Below are positions 15,775 through 24,748 of a stretch of 64,000 nucleotides of DNA, piece by piece. The stretch covers positions 124,001 to 188,000 of the forward strand of contig NZ_VFRP01000004.1 of assembly GCF_006385685.1 (NCBI RefSeq). The letters are read 5' to 3'. Both the position numbers and the translations under genes were made by a program. The stretch comes from Amaricoccus solimangrovi (GTDB lineage: Bacteria; Pseudomonadota; Alphaproteobacteria; Rhodobacterales; Rhodobacteraceae). The first letter of the stretch is position 1. Every line of letters starts with the position of its first letter. Under the pieces are notes generated by a model. The model was not told the DNA's origin. It was given only the letters and a program-made list of their open reading frames with translations, and did no database searches.

Positions 15775-16425
15775 ATGGGACTGCTTGCAAGTATCTTCGG
15801 CGGCGGCGGCGCCACCACCACCGAGGCGCCGCGTCCCCCGGCACCGAGCTATTCGGGTGTGAAGATCCACCCCTCGGTCGACAACGGCTTCCCCCCGGCC
15901 ACCGCCGGCTTCTCGGGCGGAACCCTGACCTGCAAATGCGCGACCAACCCGGTCAAGGTGAAGATCGGCGCGCAGACCGCGCATAACCACGTCTGCGGCT
16001 GCTCCAAATGCTGGAAGCCCGCCGGCGCGATCTTCGCCCAGATCGCCGTGGTCGGGAAGGATCAGGTCCAGGTCACCGAGAACGCCGACAAGCTGATGAT
16101 CGTCGACGAAAGCGCCACGATCCAGCGCCATGCCTGCAAGGAATGCGGCGTGCACATGTACGGCCGGATCGAGAATACCGGCCATCCCTTCTACGGGCTC
16201 GATTTCGTCCATACCGAGCTCAGCTCGGAATCCGGCTGGTCCCCGCCCGAATTCGCCGCCTTCGTCTCCTCGATCATCGAGCAGGGGTTCGACCCGTCGA
16301 AGATGGACGGGATCCGCGGCCGGCTGCGCGAACTCGGGCTCGAGCCCTACGACTGCCTCTCGCCGCCGCTGATGGACGCGATCGCGACCCATATCGCGAA
16401 GCAGAGCGGCAAGCTGCCGGCCTGA
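15775..16425 (+). CDS. gfa: Glutathione-dependent formaldehyde-activating protein Gfa
   Basis: 216-aa zinc protein of the Gfa family, proposed to promote condensation of formaldehyde with glutathione to feed the dehydrogenase at 5402-6532. The seven family cysteines are present: C53 and C55 (TCKCATN), C74, C76 and C79 (VCGCSKCW), C120 and C123 (ACKECG). It is slightly long for the family, with a Gly/Thr/Pro-rich N-terminal 25 residues. AGGAGGGAG precedes the ATG. A 90-base gap after the kinase holds TTGGCAA (15704-15710) and an AACCCG/CGGGTT repeat, so it may have its own promoter. Whether Gfa is truly catalytic is debated for the family. Confidence 0.93.
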   Translation: MGLLASIFGGGGATTTEAPRPPAPSYSGVKIHPSVDNGFPPATAGFSGGTLTCKCATNPVKVKIGAQTAHNHVCGCSKCWKPAGAIFAQIAVVGKDQVQVTENADKLMIVDESATIQRHACKECGVHMYGRIENTGHPFYGLDFVHTELSSESGWSPPEFAAFVSSIIEQGFDPSKMDGIRGRLRELGLEPYDCLSPPLMDAIATHIAKQSGKLPA

Positions 16426-16433
16426 GCCTCGGA

Positions 16434-16460
16434 CGCGGGAGCGCCCGGGGCGTTCCCGCG
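16434..16460. terminator. Strong hairpin between convergent gfa and phoB
   Basis: Arms 16434-16446 and 16448-16460 are complementary over 13 positions with one G-T pair (CGCGGGAGCGCCC against GGGCGTTCCCGCG), so the tip must open. No T-run. Likely terminates or stops both convergent transcripts. Confidence 0.55.
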
Positions 16461-16473
16461 CGACGCAGGGTAA

Positions 16474-16491
16474 GGCGGACAAATGTCCGCC
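16474..16491. repeat. GGCGGAC-AAAT-GTCCGCC stem-loop element
   Basis: Perfect 7-bp arms with a 4-base loop, extendable to about 10 bp with one mismatch. TCCGCCCTAC recurs 28 bases further on. This form of palindrome is common as an interspersed intergenic element; only one full copy is seen here. Confidence 0.4.
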
Positions 16492-16521
16492 CTACGCCGT
16501 GGCGCCCCGGTCCGCCCTACC

Positions 16522-17217
16522 TCACCCGGTATAGGTCTCGTCGAGCGCGTAGCCGCTGGAGCGCACCGTGCGGATCGGATCCTTGTCGCCGCGCCGGTTC
16601 AGCGCCTTGCGAAGCCGCCCGACATGGACGTCGACGGTCCGGCTCTCGACATAGACGTCCTGCCCCCAGACCCGGTCGAGCAGCTGCTCGCGCGAGAAGA
16701 CCCGCCCCGGCCGCTGCATCAGCACGTCGAGCAGGCGGAACTCGGTCGGGCCGAGATGCACGTCGCGCTCGCCCCGCCGGACCCGGCAGAGCTGGCGGTC
16801 GAGCACGATGTCGGCGAAGCTCGCCACGTCGCCCGCGACGGCGGGCGAGGCGCGGCGCAGCACCGCGCGCATGCGCGCGACGAGCTCGGACATCGAGAAG
16901 GGCTTGGTCACGTAGTCGTCCGCGCCGGTCATGAGGCCGCGCACGCGGTCCTCCTCCTCGCCGCGGGCGGTCAGCATGATGACCGGGATCTCCCGCGTGT
17001 CCATCTGCCCGCGCAGCTGCCGGCAGAGCTCGATCCCCGAGACGTTCGGAAGCATCCAGTCGAGCAGGATCAGGTCGGGCCGGTTCTCCTTGACCGTCAG
17101 CATCGTGTCGTCGCCATCGGCGGCGACGGAGACCGCGAACCCCTCCTTCTCGAGGTTGTAGCTCAGCAGCGCGCTGATCGCCTCCTCATCCTCGACAATC
17201 AGTACCTTGGCGCACAT
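16522..17217 (-). CDS. phoB: Phosphate regulon response regulator PhoB
   Basis: 231-aa OmpR/PhoB regulator: receiver with acidic D10-E11, phospho-acceptor D53 (LILLDWMLPNVSG) and Lys in VTKPFS; winged-helix DNA-binding domain from about 130 (LGPTEFRLLDVLM, VDVHVGRLRKAL). PhoB switches on phosphate-scavenging genes through Pho boxes. It follows phoU by 20 bases in the same unit, and the unit has its own Pho box (18029-18072), giving positive autoregulation. The kinase PhoR is encoded just upstream. Confidence 0.96.
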   Translation of the reverse strand: MCAKVLIVEDEEAISALLSYNLEKEGFAVSVAADGDDTMLTVKENRPDLILLDWMLPNVSGIELCRQLRGQMDTREIPVIMLTARGEEEDRVRGLMTGADDYVTKPFSMSELVARMRAVLRRASPAVAGDVASFADIVLDRQLCRVRRGERDVHLGPTEFRLLDVLMQRPGRVFSREQLLDRVWGQDVYVESRTVDVHVGRLRKALNRRGDKDPIRTVRSSGYALDETYTG

Positions 17218-17237
17218 GGATTCCCCGGTCTCCCGTT

Positions 17238-17939
17238 TCAGGCGCGGATGAAGTCGACGCCGGCCGGCTCGCCCTTGGGGCGCTCCTCGCCGATCGGCTT
17301 GCCCCGCACGATATAGTAGACCATCTCCGCGATATGGGTGGTGTGGTCGCCGATCCGCTCGAGGTTCTTGGCGATGAACATGAGCTGGGCGCCCATGCCG
17401 ATCAGCCGGCTGTCCTCGACCATGTAGGTGACCACCTCGCGGAAGATGGCGTTGTACATCTCGTCGATCTCGTAATCCTGGTTCCAGATCTGCACCGCGA
17501 GATCGACGTCGCGCGCCGCGTGGGCGTTCAGCACGTCCGAGAGCTGCACCAGCGTCTGGCGGCCCATCCGGACGATCGAGGTCGTGACCCGGCCATGGGT
17601 CGCCGCCGAGAGCGGGATCGCGCGCTTGGCGATGTTCTTCGACAGGTCGCCGATGCGCTCCAGCGTCGAGGCGATCTTCATCGCGGCGATCAGCACGCGC
17701 AGGTCCGCCGCCACCGGCTGGCGCAGCGCGATCACCTTGACGACCGATTCCTCGAGCGCGACCTCCATCAGGTCGAGCGCCCGGTCGCGCTCGATCACCA
17801 CGCGGGCGAGGTCGGTGTCACGCGCCTGCACGCATTCCAGCGACTTCGACAGCAGTTCCTCGCAAAGCCCGCCCATTTCCGAGATCCGGGCCTGCACCTG
17901 AACCAGATCCTCGTCGAACGCCGTCACAATATGCGCCAT
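17238..17939 (-). CDS. phoU: Phosphate signalling protein PhoU
   Basis: 233-aa all-helical protein with two PhoU repeats (about 15-105 and 115-205), including the conserved ERIGD in both halves (STLERIGDLSKNI and KNLERIGDHTTHI), which are the metal and PhoR contact regions. PhoU represses PhoR signalling when phosphate is plentiful, normally together with PstSCAB. The Pst genes are absent here, so PhoU must work with a transporter encoded elsewhere. First gene after the Pho box promoter; phoB follows. Confidence 0.96.
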   Translation of the reverse strand: MAHIVTAFDEDLVQVQARISEMGGLCEELLSKSLECVQARDTDLARVVIERDRALDLMEVALEESVVKVIALRQPVAADLRVLIAAMKIASTLERIGDLSKNIAKRAIPLSAATHGRVTTSIVRMGRQTLVQLSDVLNAHAARDVDLAVQIWNQDYEIDEMYNAIFREVVTYMVEDSRLIGMGAQLMFIAKNLERIGDHTTHIAEMVYYIVRGKPIGEERPKGEPAGVDFIRA

Positions 17940-18028
17940 CTATTTCCCGTCTCGCCCGTTCCCGGGTCGTTCTCCCGTCCCGGCGCGCGCGGTCGCACCC
18001 CGGGGAATCGCCGTCGCGATCGGCCGGG

Positions 18029-18072
18029 AGTATAGCCCGGCCAACGACATCCGCGTTACAGTTTCATGACGT
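18029..18072 (-). promoter_or_regulatory. Pho box with three 11-bp repeat units and -10 element
   Basis: On the minus strand three half-sites occur at exact 11-base steps: ACGTCAT (18066-18072), CTGTAAC (18055-18061) and ATGTCGT (18044-18050), each matching the CTGTCAT consensus at 5 of 7 positions. Nine bases after the last comes TATACT (18029-18034) as -10, the spacing known for PhoB promoters that lack a normal -35. It drives phoU-phoB with a leader of about 85 bases. Confidence 0.72.
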
Positions 18073-18093
18073 TTTCGAGACGCCCCGGTTCCC

Positions 18094-19437
18094 TCAGGCG
18101 ATCCGCTGATCGGCCTCGGCGGGCGCGCGCTCCTCGGTCGCGACCGCCTCCCCGGCCGGTCCGGCCTCGGCCGGCCGCAGCCAGACGGTGAAGACGCTGC
18201 CCTCGCCGGGGGCCGAGGCGATCTCGAGCCGGCCGCCATGGCGGTTCAGGATATGCTTGACGATGGCGAGGCCGAGGCCGGTTCCGCCCTTGTTGCGGCT
18301 CTGGCTCGCGTTCACGCGGTAGAAACGCTCGGTCAGGCGGGGCACGTGCTCGCGCGGGATGCCCGGCCCGGTGTCGGAGACGGAAATGCCGACCCGGTTC
18401 GGAAAGGCCTTGCTCGGCGGCGCGGCGAAGACCCGGACCACCGCGTCCTTGCCGCCGTATTTCATCGCATTGTCGACGAGATTGGCGAAGACCTGGGCGA
18501 GCTGGTCGCGGTCGCCGGCCACCGGCGCCCCGCCCGTCGGCACCTCGACGCGCAGATGCACCCCCTGCTGCTCGGCCACCGGCAGCAGCGCGGTCGCGCT
18601 CTCGAAGGCGATCTGGTTGAGCGACCACTGCTCGCTCGGGCGCAGATGCTCGTGCATCTCGATCCGGCTGAGCGAGAGCAGATCGTCGACGAGGCGACGC
18701 ATCCGTCCGGCCTCGCGCGCCATGATGCCGAGGAACCGCTCGCGCGCGCCCGGATCGTCGCGCGCGTGATGCTGCAGCGTCTCGACATAGCCGATGATCG
18801 CGGCGAGCGGCGTGCGGAGTTCGTGGCTCGCGTTGGCGATGAAGTCGGAGCGCTGCTGCTCGGCGCGCCGGGCCTGGGTGCGGTCGTCGACGCGCACGAT
18901 CACCTGGCGCTCCGGCCCGAAGCTCCCGGTCTCCGGCAGCCGCGCCACCCGCGCCTCGAAGAACCGCTCCTGATCGCGCAGCGTCGTGAATTCGATCGTG
19001 CGCTCGCCGCCGTCGGCGAAGGTGGCATTCACCGCCTCGACGAAGGCGGGCGCGCGGATCACGCCGGCGAAATGCTCGCCCGACCGGATCCGGGGCAGCG
19101 CCGCCCGCGCGGCGGAATTGGCGAAGCTGATCCGTCCGCCCTGGGCGATGATGAGAAGCGGCGTCGGCAGGCGCTCGACCAGGTCCTGGGCGAAGGCCGA
19201 GCTCATCTCCCGGCTCTCCCGCGCCTCGGCCTCGACGGCCGCGGCGCCCGGCGGCTCCGCGCCCGGCTCCGGCGTCGCGAAGCTCACCGCCCGCCGCCGT
19301 CCCGGCAGGCGCGCCAGCGCGAAGGCGAGCACCGCGCCGATCGCGAAGGCGAGCAGCGGCGGCAGCGGCACGGCGACCGCGGCCGCCATCAGCGCCCCGG
19401 CCGCGAGCGCGAGCCAGATTTCCAGTGCCTTCGACAT
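18094..19437 (-). CDS. phoR: Phosphate regulon sensor histidine kinase PhoR
   Basis: 447-aa membrane kinase: two N-terminal transmembrane segments (about 7-23 and 27-43), a PAS-like domain (about 85-185, PTPLLIIAQGGRISFAN), HisKA with H205 (ANASHELRTPLAAI) and an HATPase with DNAMKYGG, DTGPGIP and GTGLGLAIVK boxes. The short periplasmic part is typical of PhoR, which reads phosphate through PhoU/Pst rather than directly. The start at 19437 is preferred for GGGAGAG and because the membrane segment starts at once; an in-frame start 54 bases upstream is possible. Its stop is 154 bases before phoU. Confidence 0.93.
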   Translation of the reverse strand: MSKALEIWLALAAGALMAAAVAVPLPPLLAFAIGAVLAFALARLPGRRRAVSFATPEPGAEPPGAAAVEAEARESREMSSAFAQDLVERLPTPLLIIAQGGRISFANSAARAALPRIRSGEHFAGVIRAPAFVEAVNATFADGGERTIEFTTLRDQERFFEARVARLPETGSFGPERQVIVRVDDRTQARRAEQQRSDFIANASHELRTPLAAIIGYVETLQHHARDDPGARERFLGIMAREAGRMRRLVDDLLSLSRIEMHEHLRPSEQWSLNQIAFESATALLPVAEQQGVHLRVEVPTGGAPVAGDRDQLAQVFANLVDNAMKYGGKDAVVRVFAAPPSKAFPNRVGISVSDTGPGIPREHVPRLTERFYRVNASQSRNKGGTGLGLAIVKHILNRHGGRLEIASAPGEGSVFTVWLRPAEAGPAGEAVATEERAPAEADQRIA

Positions 19438-19565
19438 GCGGCGGTCTCTCCCGGGCGCTCTCTCCCCTCGCATATCATTTCGAAGGGCCATCCCGAAGGA
19501 AGATTGTTTTCATCCCGGCGTCACATATCTAGTAGGAAAGACCGCTTCCCGTGAGCCACACCTCG

Positions 19566-19997
19566 ATGATCCGCTTTTCGCTGCGTTGCGACAAATCCCA
19601 CCGTTTCGAGTCCTGGTTCGGCTCGGGCGCCGATTACGACCGGCTGAGCGCGGCCGGCCTCGTCTCATGCCCGGTCTGCGGCGGCGACAAGGTCGAGAAG
19701 GATCTGATGGTGCCCAATATCGGCGCCCGGTCCGGGGAGAGCGCCCGCGACGCCGCGCCGGACCTCTCGGCCCCCGCCTCGCCGGCCGAACAGGCGCTCG
19801 CGGAACTGCGCGCGCGCGTCGAGGCGCGCTCCGAGAATGTCGGACGGAACTTCGCCACCGAGGCGCGCAGGATCCACGAGGGCGACGCGCCCGCCCGCCC
19901 GATCATCGGCGAGGCGCGCCCGGCCGAGGCGCGCGGCCTGATCGAGGACGGCATCCCGGTCGTTCCCCTGCCCTGGTCCTCCCGCAAGGGCGACTGA
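19566..19997 (+). CDS. DUF1178 family protein
   Basis: 143-aa cytoplasmic protein of the alphaproteobacterial DUF1178 family. It begins MIRFSLRCDKSHRFESWF and has a zinc-ribbon-like set: C8 in LRCDKSH and CPVCGGDKV near 35-40. The ATG at 19566 is chosen because family members begin MIR/MIK; a GTG at 19551 is the alternative, and neither has a good ribosome site. The C-terminal part (from about 75) has ENVGRNFATEARRIHEG, a conserved family block. Function unknown. Divergent from phoR. Confidence 0.85.
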   Translation: MIRFSLRCDKSHRFESWFGSGADYDRLSAAGLVSCPVCGGDKVEKDLMVPNIGARSGESARDAAPDLSAPASPAEQALAELRARVEARSENVGRNFATEARRIHEGDAPARPIIGEARPAEARGLIEDGIPVVPLPWSSRKGD

Positions 19998-20119
19998 CGC
20001 CGCTCCGGCGCCCCCGCGGTCTGCTCTGACCATCGCTCGCTCCCGCGCCGTTGCCTTCCCCGTCCCGCCGGCCTAGGTTCCGCCCGATCCCTTCTCCTCC
20101 AGGAACAAGGCGCGCCCCC

Positions 20120-21502
20120 ATGAACCATCCGCTCTCCAATTCGCAGAGGCGCGACGCCGAGGCGCTGCTCCATCCCTATGCCAACGCGGTCGCGCTCCGC
20201 GCGAACGGCGTGCAGATGATCGAGCGCGGCGAGGGGATCCGCGTCTATGACGAGACCGGCAAGAGCTATATCGAAGGGCTCTCCGGCCTCTGGTGCGCCG
20301 GGCTCGGCTTCCACAACGCCGAACTCGTCGAGACCGCGCGCGAGCAGATGGCGAAACTGCCCTACTACCACCTCTTCACCGGCAAGAGCCACGAGACGGC
20401 GGTGGAACTGGCCGAGAAGATCAAGGAACTCGCCCCCGGCCGGATCGCGCGCGTCTTCTACCAGTCGAGCGGGTCCGAGGCGAACGAGACCCAGATCAAG
20501 ATGGCCTGGTACTACAACAACGCGCTCGGCCGCCGCGAGAAGAAGAAGATCATCAGCCGGGTGAAGGCCTATCACGGCACGACCATCGTCTCCGCCTCGC
20601 TCACCGGCCTGCCTTACAACCACCTCGACTTCGACCTGCCGGTCGAGCGGATCAGGCACACTTCGACGCCGCATTTCTGGAAGGGCGCGGAGCCCGGCGA
20701 GACCGAGGCGGAGTTCACCGCCCGGATCGTGCGCGATTTCGAGGAGATGATCCTCGCCGAGGGGCCGGACACGGTCGCGGCCTTCATCGCCGAGCCGATC
20801 ATGGGCGCGGGCGGGGTGATCGTCCCGCCGGAGGGCTACTTCTCCGCGATGGCCGAGGTGGCGCGCAAATACGACATCCTGATGATCTCGGACGAGGTGA
20901 TCTGCGGCTTCGGACGCACCGGCCAGTGGTTCGGCGCGCAGACGCTCGGCTATGATGCGACGTCCTATTCGATGGCGAAGCAGCTCACCGGCTCCTACCT
21001 GCCGCTCTCCGCGGTCGGCATCAACGAGGACATGGCGGAGGTGATCGAGAAGCACACGGGCGAGATCGGCACCTTCGGCCACGGCTACACCTATGGCGGC
21101 CACCCCGTGGGCTGCGCGGTCGGGATCAAGACGCTCGAGATCTACCACCGGATCGACGCGCCGGGCCGGGTCCGCGCGCTCGCGCCGCGCTTCGCCGCGC
21201 ATCTCGACCGGCTCGCCGGGCATCCGCTGGTCGGCGAGGCGCGCCACACCGGCCTCGTCGGCGCGCTGGAACTCGCGCCCGGGAAGTCGCCGAAGGGCTT
21301 CGCCACACCCGGCAAGCTCGGCCCCCGGCTCGCGCAGGAGCTGCTCGAACGCGGGGTGATCGTGCGCCCGATCGTCGACTCGATCGCCTTCTGCCCGCCG
21401 ATGGTCATCACCGAGGAGGAGATCGACGAGCTCTTCGCCCCGGTCGAGGCGGCGCTCGACGCGACCGAGGCCTGGGCGAAGGCGGAGGGGCATCTCGGCT
21501 GA
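20120..21502 (+). CDS. Class III pyridoxal-phosphate aminotransferase (omega-amino acid/putrescine-pyruvate type)
   Basis: 460-aa fold-type I aminotransferase, usual length for the group. The PLP lysine is K287 (TSYSMAKQLTGSYLP), with D258 in ISDEVICGFGRTG and SSGSEANETQ for phosphate binding. The sequence is closest in style to omega-amino acid or diamine-pyruvate aminotransferases (SpuC, taurine-pyruvate, beta-alanine-pyruvate); the donor cannot be fixed from sequence alone. It stands alone between DUF1178 and an EamA transporter on the same strand. The ribosome site is weak and an in-frame start further upstream exists, but the N-terminus chosen matches the family. Confidence 0.9.
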   Translation: MNHPLSNSQRRDAEALLHPYANAVALRANGVQMIERGEGIRVYDETGKSYIEGLSGLWCAGLGFHNAELVETAREQMAKLPYYHLFTGKSHETAVELAEKIKELAPGRIARVFYQSSGSEANETQIKMAWYYNNALGRREKKKIISRVKAYHGTTIVSASLTGLPYNHLDFDLPVERIRHTSTPHFWKGAEPGETEAEFTARIVRDFEEMILAEGPDTVAAFIAEPIMGAGGVIVPPEGYFSAMAEVARKYDILMISDEVICGFGRTGQWFGAQTLGYDATSYSMAKQLTGSYLPLSAVGINEDMAEVIEKHTGEIGTFGHGYTYGGHPVGCAVGIKTLEIYHRIDAPGRVRALAPRFAAHLDRLAGHPLVGEARHTGLVGALELAPGKSPKGFATPGKLGPRLAQELLERGVIVRPIVDSIAFCPPMVITEEEIDELFAPVEAALDATEAWAKAEGHLG

Positions 21503-21559
21503 CGGCCGCCCGGTCCGCGGGGTCCCGCGTGCCAGCTTCCCAGAGATGAAAGACGTCGA

Positions 21560-22483
21560 ATGACCGGCCCGCTCCGCGGCATCGCCTGCAAGATCGCCTC
21601 CGTCACCTGCTTCACGCTGATGGCCACCTTCATCAAGTCGACGGCGGCCGAGGTGCCTTCCGGCCAGGCGGTCTTCTTCCGGTCGTTCTTCGCGATCCCG
21701 GTCATCCTGATCTGGCTCGTGGCGCGGGGGGACCTGCGCCACGGGCTCGCGACCGTGAGCCCGATGGGCCATGCCTGGCGCGGGATCGCCGGCACCACCT
21801 CGATGATGCTGGTCTTCGCCGCGCTCGGCCTGCTGCCGCTGCCGGAGGCGACCGCGCTCGGCTACGCCGCGCCGCTGCTCGTCGTCGTCTTCGCCGCGAT
21901 GTTTCTCGGCGAGCAGGTCCGCGCCTTCCGGCTCGGGGCGGTCGCCCTCGGCCTCGCCGGGGTGCTGATCGTGCTCTGGCCGCGGCTCACGCTCGGCGCC
22001 GGGGGCGCCACGCCGACGCAGACGCTCGGCGCGGTGCTGGCGCTCGGCGCGGCGGTCTTCGCGGCGCTGGCGCAGGTCTTCATCCGCAAGCTCGTCCATT
22101 CGGAACAGACGGCGGCGATCGTCTTCTACTTCTCGGTGACCGGCGCGATCGTGGGCCTGCTCACGCTCCCCTTCGGCTGGGTGCTTCCGGATCCGCGCGC
22201 CGCGGCGCTGCTCGTGGGGGCGGGGCTCGTCGGCGGCGTCGGGCAGATCCTGCTGACCGAGAGCTACCGCCACGCGGAGGCGAGCGTGGTGGCGCCGTTC
22301 GAATACACCTCGATGCTGCTCGCGATCGCGCTCGGCTACTTCGTCTTCGCGGAAGTCCCGACCTCGACCACGCTCGCCGGCGCGGCGCTGATCGTGATCG
22401 CCGGGCTCTTCATCATCTGGCGCGAACGCCGGCTCGGGCTGCAGCGCGCGCGGGCCCGCGAAGTGATGACGCCGCAGGGCTGA
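21560..22483 (+). CDS. EamA/DMT-family membrane transporter
   Basis: 307-aa inner-membrane protein with ten predicted helices in two EamA repeats (about 5-140 and 152-290). Recognisable are the paired motifs LGYAAPLLVVVFAAMFLGEQ and EYTSMLLAIALGYFVFAE at the ends of the repeats. DMT proteins export or import amino acids, metabolites or drugs; the substrate cannot be told. It precedes DUF952 and pyrD in a common Rhodobacterales order, with 52 bases to the next gene. Cys and charged residues lie mainly at the C-terminal cytosolic tail. Confidence 0.9.
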   Translation: MTGPLRGIACKIASVTCFTLMATFIKSTAAEVPSGQAVFFRSFFAIPVILIWLVARGDLRHGLATVSPMGHAWRGIAGTTSMMLVFAALGLLPLPEATALGYAAPLLVVVFAAMFLGEQVRAFRLGAVALGLAGVLIVLWPRLTLGAGGATPTQTLGAVLALGAAVFAALAQVFIRKLVHSEQTAAIVFYFSVTGAIVGLLTLPFGWVLPDPRAAALLVGAGLVGGVGQILLTESYRHAEASVVAPFEYTSMLLAIALGYFVFAEVPTSTTLAGAALIVIAGLFIIWRERRLGLQRARAREVMTPQG

Positions 22484-22535
22484 GGGCGCGAACGATGTTG
22501 ACGCCGCCGCCCGACCGCGCCATGGATCGGGAACC

Positions 22536-22880
22536 ATGCTGATCTTCAAGGTCTTCCGCGCGCCCGAATGGGCCGACCTGGTCGAGAACGGCACCACGCC
22601 GGGTTCCGCCGTGGACCGTTCGGACGGATTCGTGCATTTCTCGACCGCCACGCAGCTGCCGGAGACGCTCCGCCGCCATTTCGCCGGCGATACCGGGCTC
22701 GTCCTCGTCGCGATGAAGGCCTCGCTCGGCGGCCCCTGGCTGCGCTGGGAGCCGTCGCGGGGCGGGGATCTCTTCCCGCATCTCTATCGCGACCTCGAGC
22801 TTTCGGACGTGCACTGGTCGCGCGACCTGCCCGACGACCCGGCCGAGCGCCAGCTCCCGGTCGAGCCGACATGCGCCTGA
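22536..22880 (+). CDS. DUF952 family protein
   Basis: 114-aa cytoplasmic protein of the DUF952 family, with the family blocks [19 protein letters not shown] and [10 protein letters not shown]. Members resemble ADP-ribosyltransferase-like folds with a conserved His (H34 in FVHFS), but no activity is established. It is seven bases upstream of pyrD and probably co-transcribed; this pairing is common in alphaproteobacteria. Confidence 0.9.
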   Translation: MLIFKVFRAPEWADLVENGTTPGSAVDRSDGFVHFSTATQLPETLRRHFAGDTGLVLVAMKASLGGPWLRWEPSRGGDLFPHLYRDLELSDVHWSRDLPDDPAERQLPVEPTCA

Positions 22881-22887
22881 CCACCGC

Positions 22888-23985
22888 ATGGGCCTGAGCG
22901 ACCGCATCGGGACCGCGCTGCTGCGCGGCCTCGCCGATCCCGAGACCGCGCACGGGCTCGCGCTCCGCGCGCTCGCCGCGGGCCTCGGCCCGCGCGGCGG
23001 GCCGCCGACCTCCCCCCGGCTCACGACCCGGCTCGCCGGGCTCGACCTGCCGAACCCGGTCGGGCTCGCCGCCGGTTTCGACAAGAACGCGACGGCGCTG
23101 GCACCGCTCGCGCGGACCGGTTTCGGTTTTCTCGAGGTCGGCGCGGCGACGCCCCTGCCCCAGCCCGGCAACCCGCGCCCGCGGCTCTTCCGGCTCGACG
23201 CGGACCGCGCGGCGATCAACCGCTTCGGCTTCAACAACGACGGCGCGGAGGCCATCGCCGCGCGCCTCGCCCGGCGCCCGGCGGGCGCGGTGATCGGCCT
23301 CAATCTCGGCGCCAACAAGACGAGCACCGACCGCGCGGCGGATTTCGCGAAGGTGCTGAGCCTCGCCGGGCCGCATGTGGATTTCGCCACCGTCAACGTC
23401 TCCTCGCCCAATACCGAGAAGCTGCGCGACCTGCAGGGCCGCGCCGCGCTCGACGCGCTGCTCGGCGGCGTGATGGCGGCGAACGCGGATCTCGCCCGGC
23501 CGGTGCCGATCTTCCTCAAGATCGCGCCGGACCTGACCGACGCGGAACTCGCCGAGATCTGCGAGGTGGCCGAGGCGCGCAGCGTCGCCGCGCTGATCGC
23601 GACCAACACCACCCTCTCGCGCGACGGGCTGAGCGATCCGCGCAAGGCCGAGGCCGGCGGCCTCTCCGGGCGGCCGCTCTTCGCGCGCTCCACCCGGATC
23701 CTCGCGAAGGCGTACCGTCTGACCGGCGGCCGCCTGCCCCTGATCGGCGTCGGCGGCATCGCCTCGGCCGAGGACGCCTACGCCAAGTTCCGCGCCGGCG
23801 CCTCGGCCGTCCAGCTCTACACCGCGATCGTCTTCGAGGGCATCGGCCTCGCGGGCGAGATCGCCCGGGGGCTCGACGCGCTGCTGGCGCGGGATGGGTT
23901 TGGGAATGTCGCGGGGGCGGTGGGGCGAGACGCCGAGGAATGGGTAGGCGGAATGAGTGGGCAGTTGCGACGCTCCAAGGCATAG
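22888..23985 (+). CDS. pyrD: Quinone-dependent dihydroorotate dehydrogenase PyrD
   Basis: 365-aa class 2 enzyme of pyrimidine synthesis, membrane-attached by its N-terminal helices (1-35) and passing electrons to quinone. Seen: [15 protein letters not shown] for [12 protein letters not shown], the catalytic Ser region [16 protein letters not shown], and the C-terminal [12 protein letters not shown] phosphate loop. The last 30 or so codons (from about 23893) shift to a G-rich, lower-GC3 style ([11 protein letters not shown] end), unlike the rest of the gene, marking the edge of the atypical segment that follows. Confidence 0.95.
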   Translation: MGLSDRIGTALLRGLADPETAHGLALRALAAGLGPRGGPPTSPRLTTRLAGLDLPNPVGLAAGFDKNATALAPLARTGFGFLEVGAATPLPQPGNPRPRLFRLDADRAAINRFGFNNDGAEAIAARLARRPAGAVIGLNLGANKTSTDRAADFAKVLSLAGPHVDFATVNVSSPNTEKLRDLQGRAALDALLGGVMAANADLARPVPIFLKIAPDLTDAELAEICEVAEARSVAALIATNTTLSRDGLSDPRKAEAGGLSGRPLFARSTRILAKAYRLTGGRLPLIGVGGIASAEDAYAKFRAGASAVQLYTAIVFEGIGLAGEIARGLDALLARDGFGNVAGAVGRDAEEWVGGMSGQLRRSKA

Positions 23986-24094
23986 AGATTGTGCGTCGAG
24001 AGCCCTGTCAGACGGCATCCGAGTTGCAGAGTTGATCAGAGCGCCATTCGACTGTAGCCTCCCAACAGCGTGCGGCTGATTGGGAAGTTTGGTC

Positions 24095-24748
24095 GTGGAC
24101 AAACGAGGAATAGCTACCGAAATTCGCGCTATCTCAATTTTTGTGGCGACAGCGGCCGCGCTAACGAGTGCCGCGCGCGCGGAAGTCTGTGATTACACGC
24201 CCTCACATTGGGCTGGCAAGACTGCCACCACAATCGGCACTGCGGTTGCGGGGAGCAGCGCGGTCGCCGGAGCCGGCCTGCAAGCGGCTGGCTACTACAC
24301 ATTGGTGCATGCTGGCTCCGGCCTAACCATGCTGGGTTCTACGGCCGCCGGAGCCTCTGCGGCAGGTACGGTGGGGATCATCGCCGGCACAGCGGGTACC
24401 ATCGGAACGGCGGCATCGATATTGATGGCTCCGGTTACGATAGTTGTAGGCAGCGTAACTGTGGTCGCCGTTGGCGTGTTTGAAGGAGCATGCTACTTTC
24501 GCGTCGAGAGAGTAACCGATCCATATGATGTACGCCGGGTGATCGAGAGTGTTGCTTTGCAAGATAAGGCAGTTTCGATCGTTTCGACTGAAGACGGCGA
24601 TGCGATGGGGCTAACGATCTCTGGAGAGACTGAAACATATCTCCTTCGCAACCTCTACATCGCAGACGGCCATTTGAAGTACCGAGATTATGGCCCGAAT
24701 ACGGATCTTGGCCCAATCTTGTATATGTCCGAGCCCGTTGAGGATTGA
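24095..24748 (+). CDS. Secreted glycine/alanine-rich protein in a low-GC segment
   Basis: 217-aa protein with a signal peptide (about 1-29, ending SAARAE) and mature start VCDYTPSHWAGKT. Residues 40-130 are a long run of small residues with GxxxG-like spacing and three to four weakly hydrophobic stretches (GTVGIIAGTAGTIGTAA), then a soluble tail with CYFRVERVTDPYDVRR and GPNTDLGPILY. The GTG start is supported by GGAAG seven bases upstream; a TTG 15 bases earlier is possible. Base composition is far less GC-rich than neighbours and third positions are mixed, a sign of recent transfer. A membrane-inserting or envelope role is possible; function unknown. Confidence 0.72.
   Translation: MDKRGIATEIRAISIFVATAAALTSAARAEVCDYTPSHWAGKTATTIGTAVAGSSAVAGAGLQAAGYYTLVHAGSGLTMLGSTAAGASAAGTVGIIAGTAGTIGTAASILMAPVTIVVGSVTVVAVGVFEGACYFRVERVTDPYDVRRVIESVALQDKAVSIVSTEDGDAMGLTISGETETYLLRNLYIADGHLKYRDYGPNTDLGPILYMSEPVED

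Noticed and set aside
19507-19524. A second Pho box (TTTTCAT-N4-GCGTCAC) between phoR and DUF1178
   Set aside because: Half-sites match only 5 and 4 of 7, no third unit and no properly spaced -10; too weak to report as a feature.
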